Positions 62,844-64,000 of a DNA stretch of 64,000 bases are shown here, in pieces. The stretch spans positions 372,001-436,000 of the forward strand of contig CANLWK010000001.1 in assembly GCA_947494805.1 (NCBI GenBank). Reading direction: 5' to 3'. The position numbers were made by a program, and so were the translations under genes. Positions within the stretch are counted from its first letter, which is position 1; each line of letters opens with the position of its first letter. The notes beneath the pieces are model-generated. The model was not told the DNA's origin. It saw nothing but the letters and a program-made list of their open reading frames with translations, and did no database searches. The DNA is from an uncultured Croceitalea sp. (GTDB lineage: Bacteria > Bacteroidota > Bacteroidia > Flavobacteriales > Flavobacteriaceae).

Positions 62844-64000
62844 ATGAACATTATGAATACTGATAAGGTCCAAATTTTTGATACAACTCTAAGGGATGGG
62901 GAGCAAGTACCGGGGTGTAAACTAGGTACCGAGCAAAAATTGATCATTGCCGAGCGTCTAGAACTCTTAGGAGTTGATGTTATTGAAGCCGGTTTTCCAA
63001 TTTCAAGTCCTGGCGATTTTAGGTCCGTATCCGAAATTGGTAAGTTGATTAAAAAAGATATCACAATTTGTGGTTTGACACGTGCGGTCAAAAAGGATAT
63101 TGAAGTAGCGGCCGAAGCTTTGAAGTTTGCAAAGAAGCCAAGAATACATACAGGTATAGGTACCTCTGACTCACATATTAAATATAAGTTCAATTCAAGC
63201 AAAGAAACTATTATCGAGAAAGCAGTGGCCGCTGTAACTTATGCAAAAACCTTTGTTGAGGATGTTGAATTTTTTGCTGAAGATGCTGGTAGAACAGACA
63301 ATGAGTTCTTAGCTCAAATTTGCGAGGCATTGATAAAAGTGGGAGTAACGGTTTTAAATATTCCTGATACTACAGGATACTGTTTGCCGGAAGAGTACGG
63401 CGCCAAAATAAAATATCTAAAGGAAAATGTAACAGGTATCCACAAAGTAACACTTTCATGCCATTGTCATAACGATCTTGGTTTGGCAACTGCCAATTCT
63501 ATAGCGGGAGTGGTAAATGGCGCACGACAAATCGAATGTACCATAAATGGCATTGGGGAACGTGCTGGCAATACTTCTCTAGAAGAGGTAGTAATGATCT
63601 TAAGACAACACCCTTCTCTAGGTCTAGACACCGGTATCAATAGTAAATTGTTGTACGACACCAGTCAAATGGTTTCACAAAAAATGGGAATGGACGTTCA
63701 GGCCAATAAGGCAATTATCGGCGCAAACGCTTTTGCCCATAGTTCAGGCATACACCAAGATGGTGTTATTAAAAACAGGGAAACCTATGAAATAATTGAC
63801 CCTTCGGATGTAGGTGTCGAAGAATCTTCTATTGTGCTCACGGCAAGAAGTGGCAGAGCAGCTTTGGCTTATCGGGCTAAGTTGGTAGGGTATGATCTGA
63901 CCAAGCTACAGCTAGATATCGCTTATCAAGAATTTTTAAAATATGCCGACATTAAAAAGGAGGTAAAAGATGTAGATATTCATGGCATTATAACCAATTC
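62844..64000 (+). CDS. leuA: 2-isopropylmalate synthase (partial at window end)
   Basis: The open frame runs from ATG 62844 (or 62853, [18 protein letters not shown]) through the window end, at least 385 codons. It is the first committed enzyme of leucine synthesis, joining acetyl-CoA and 2-oxoisovalerate. Signatures are visible: [25 protein letters not shown] (typical of LeuA as against homocitrate synthase), the metal motif [13 protein letters not shown] and [12 protein letters not shown]. The length so far fits the short form without the C-terminal feedback domain, but the end of the gene is outside the window. Confidence 0.93.
   Translation, partial: MNIMNTDKVQIFDTTLRDGEQVPGCKLGTEQKLIIAERLELLGVDVIEAGFPISSPGDFRSVSEIGKLIKKDITICGLTRAVKKDIEVAAEALKFAKKPRIHTGIGTSDSHIKYKFNSSKETIIEKAVAAVTYAKTFVEDVEFFAEDAGRTDNEFLAQICEALIKVGVTVLNIPDTTGYCLPEEYGAKIKYLKENVTGIHKVTLSCHCHNDLGLATANSIAGVVNGARQIECTINGIGERAGNTSLEEVVMILRQHPSLGLDTGINSKLLYDTSQMVSQKMGMDVQANKAIIGANAFAHSSGIHQDGVIKNRETYEIIDPSDVGVEESSIVLTARSGRAALAYRAKLVGYDLTKLQLDIAYQEFLKYADIKKEVKDVDIHGIITN

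Noticed and set aside
62834-62863. Leader peptide before leuA (MKSHEHYEY)
   Set aside because: The nine-codon frame contains no leucine codon and overlaps the leuA start, so it does not fit an attenuation leader.
62840-63202. Minus-strand open frame of 120 codons
   Set aside because: It is the antisense shadow of leuA, whose plus-strand frame carries all family motifs.

Overview
The window looks like a chromosomal segment of a marine-type member of Flavobacteriaceae (Bacteroidota). The reasons are the T9SS C-terminal sorting domain, promoters of the TTTG / TAnnTTTG type, no Shine-Dalgarno signals, a tRNA without encoded CCA, carboxypeptidase-regulatory-like surface proteins, DUF4199/LuxR pairs, and the ligase-associated DNA repair cassette. 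No ribosomal RNA, CRISPR array, integrase, transposase or phage gene was found.

Layout. 0-9 kb: YraN nuclease-like protein, an ACT-like protein, a large membrane-anchored protein, then a divergent unit with TetR regulator and AlkB alkane hydroxylase, an XRE regulator, a flavin reductase, a serine hydrolase and a surface protein. 9-19 kb is a DNA repair block on the minus strand: mfd, then the four-gene ligase-associated set (metallophosphoesterase, Lhr-type helicase, ATP-dependent ligase, MBL exonuclease). 19-25 kb: TerB-like protein, fructose-1,6-bisphosphatase, acetyltransferase, aspartate kinase, and a fused O-/N-acyltransferase that fits OlsF (ornithine lipid synthesis). 25-27 kb: a short arsenic operon (arsR, DUF6428, acetyltransferase, arsC) with a perfect palindromic operator. 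27-39 kb: small stress-type genes, a LuxR regulator, then core genes on the minus strand (mgtE, rsmA, serS, ribF). 39-43 kb: a secreted metallopeptidase with T9SS tail coupled to a lipoprotein. 43-46 kb: pth, rplY, prs and tRNA-Leu(CAA).

From the tRNA-Leu to about 62 kb the content changes to accessory genes: lipoproteins, two NHL/SMP-30-like proteins, AraC and LytTR regulators, a GIY-YIG protein, an SDR gene broken by one in-frame stop, hydrolases, and a divergent pair of lectin-fold proteins enclosed by two copies of a ~105-bp structured intergenic repeat. Core metabolism resumes at 62.8 kb with leuA, which runs off the window end.

Likely functional groups are DNA repair (mfd and ligase cassette), arsenic response, membrane lipid synthesis, and a sensing/degradation block in the accessory region. 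The least explained items are the repeat pair at 55.6 and 59.7 kb with the segment it encloses, and the membrane-spanning DNA-binding-like protein inside that segment. All functional calls rest on reading motifs by eye; no database search was run.
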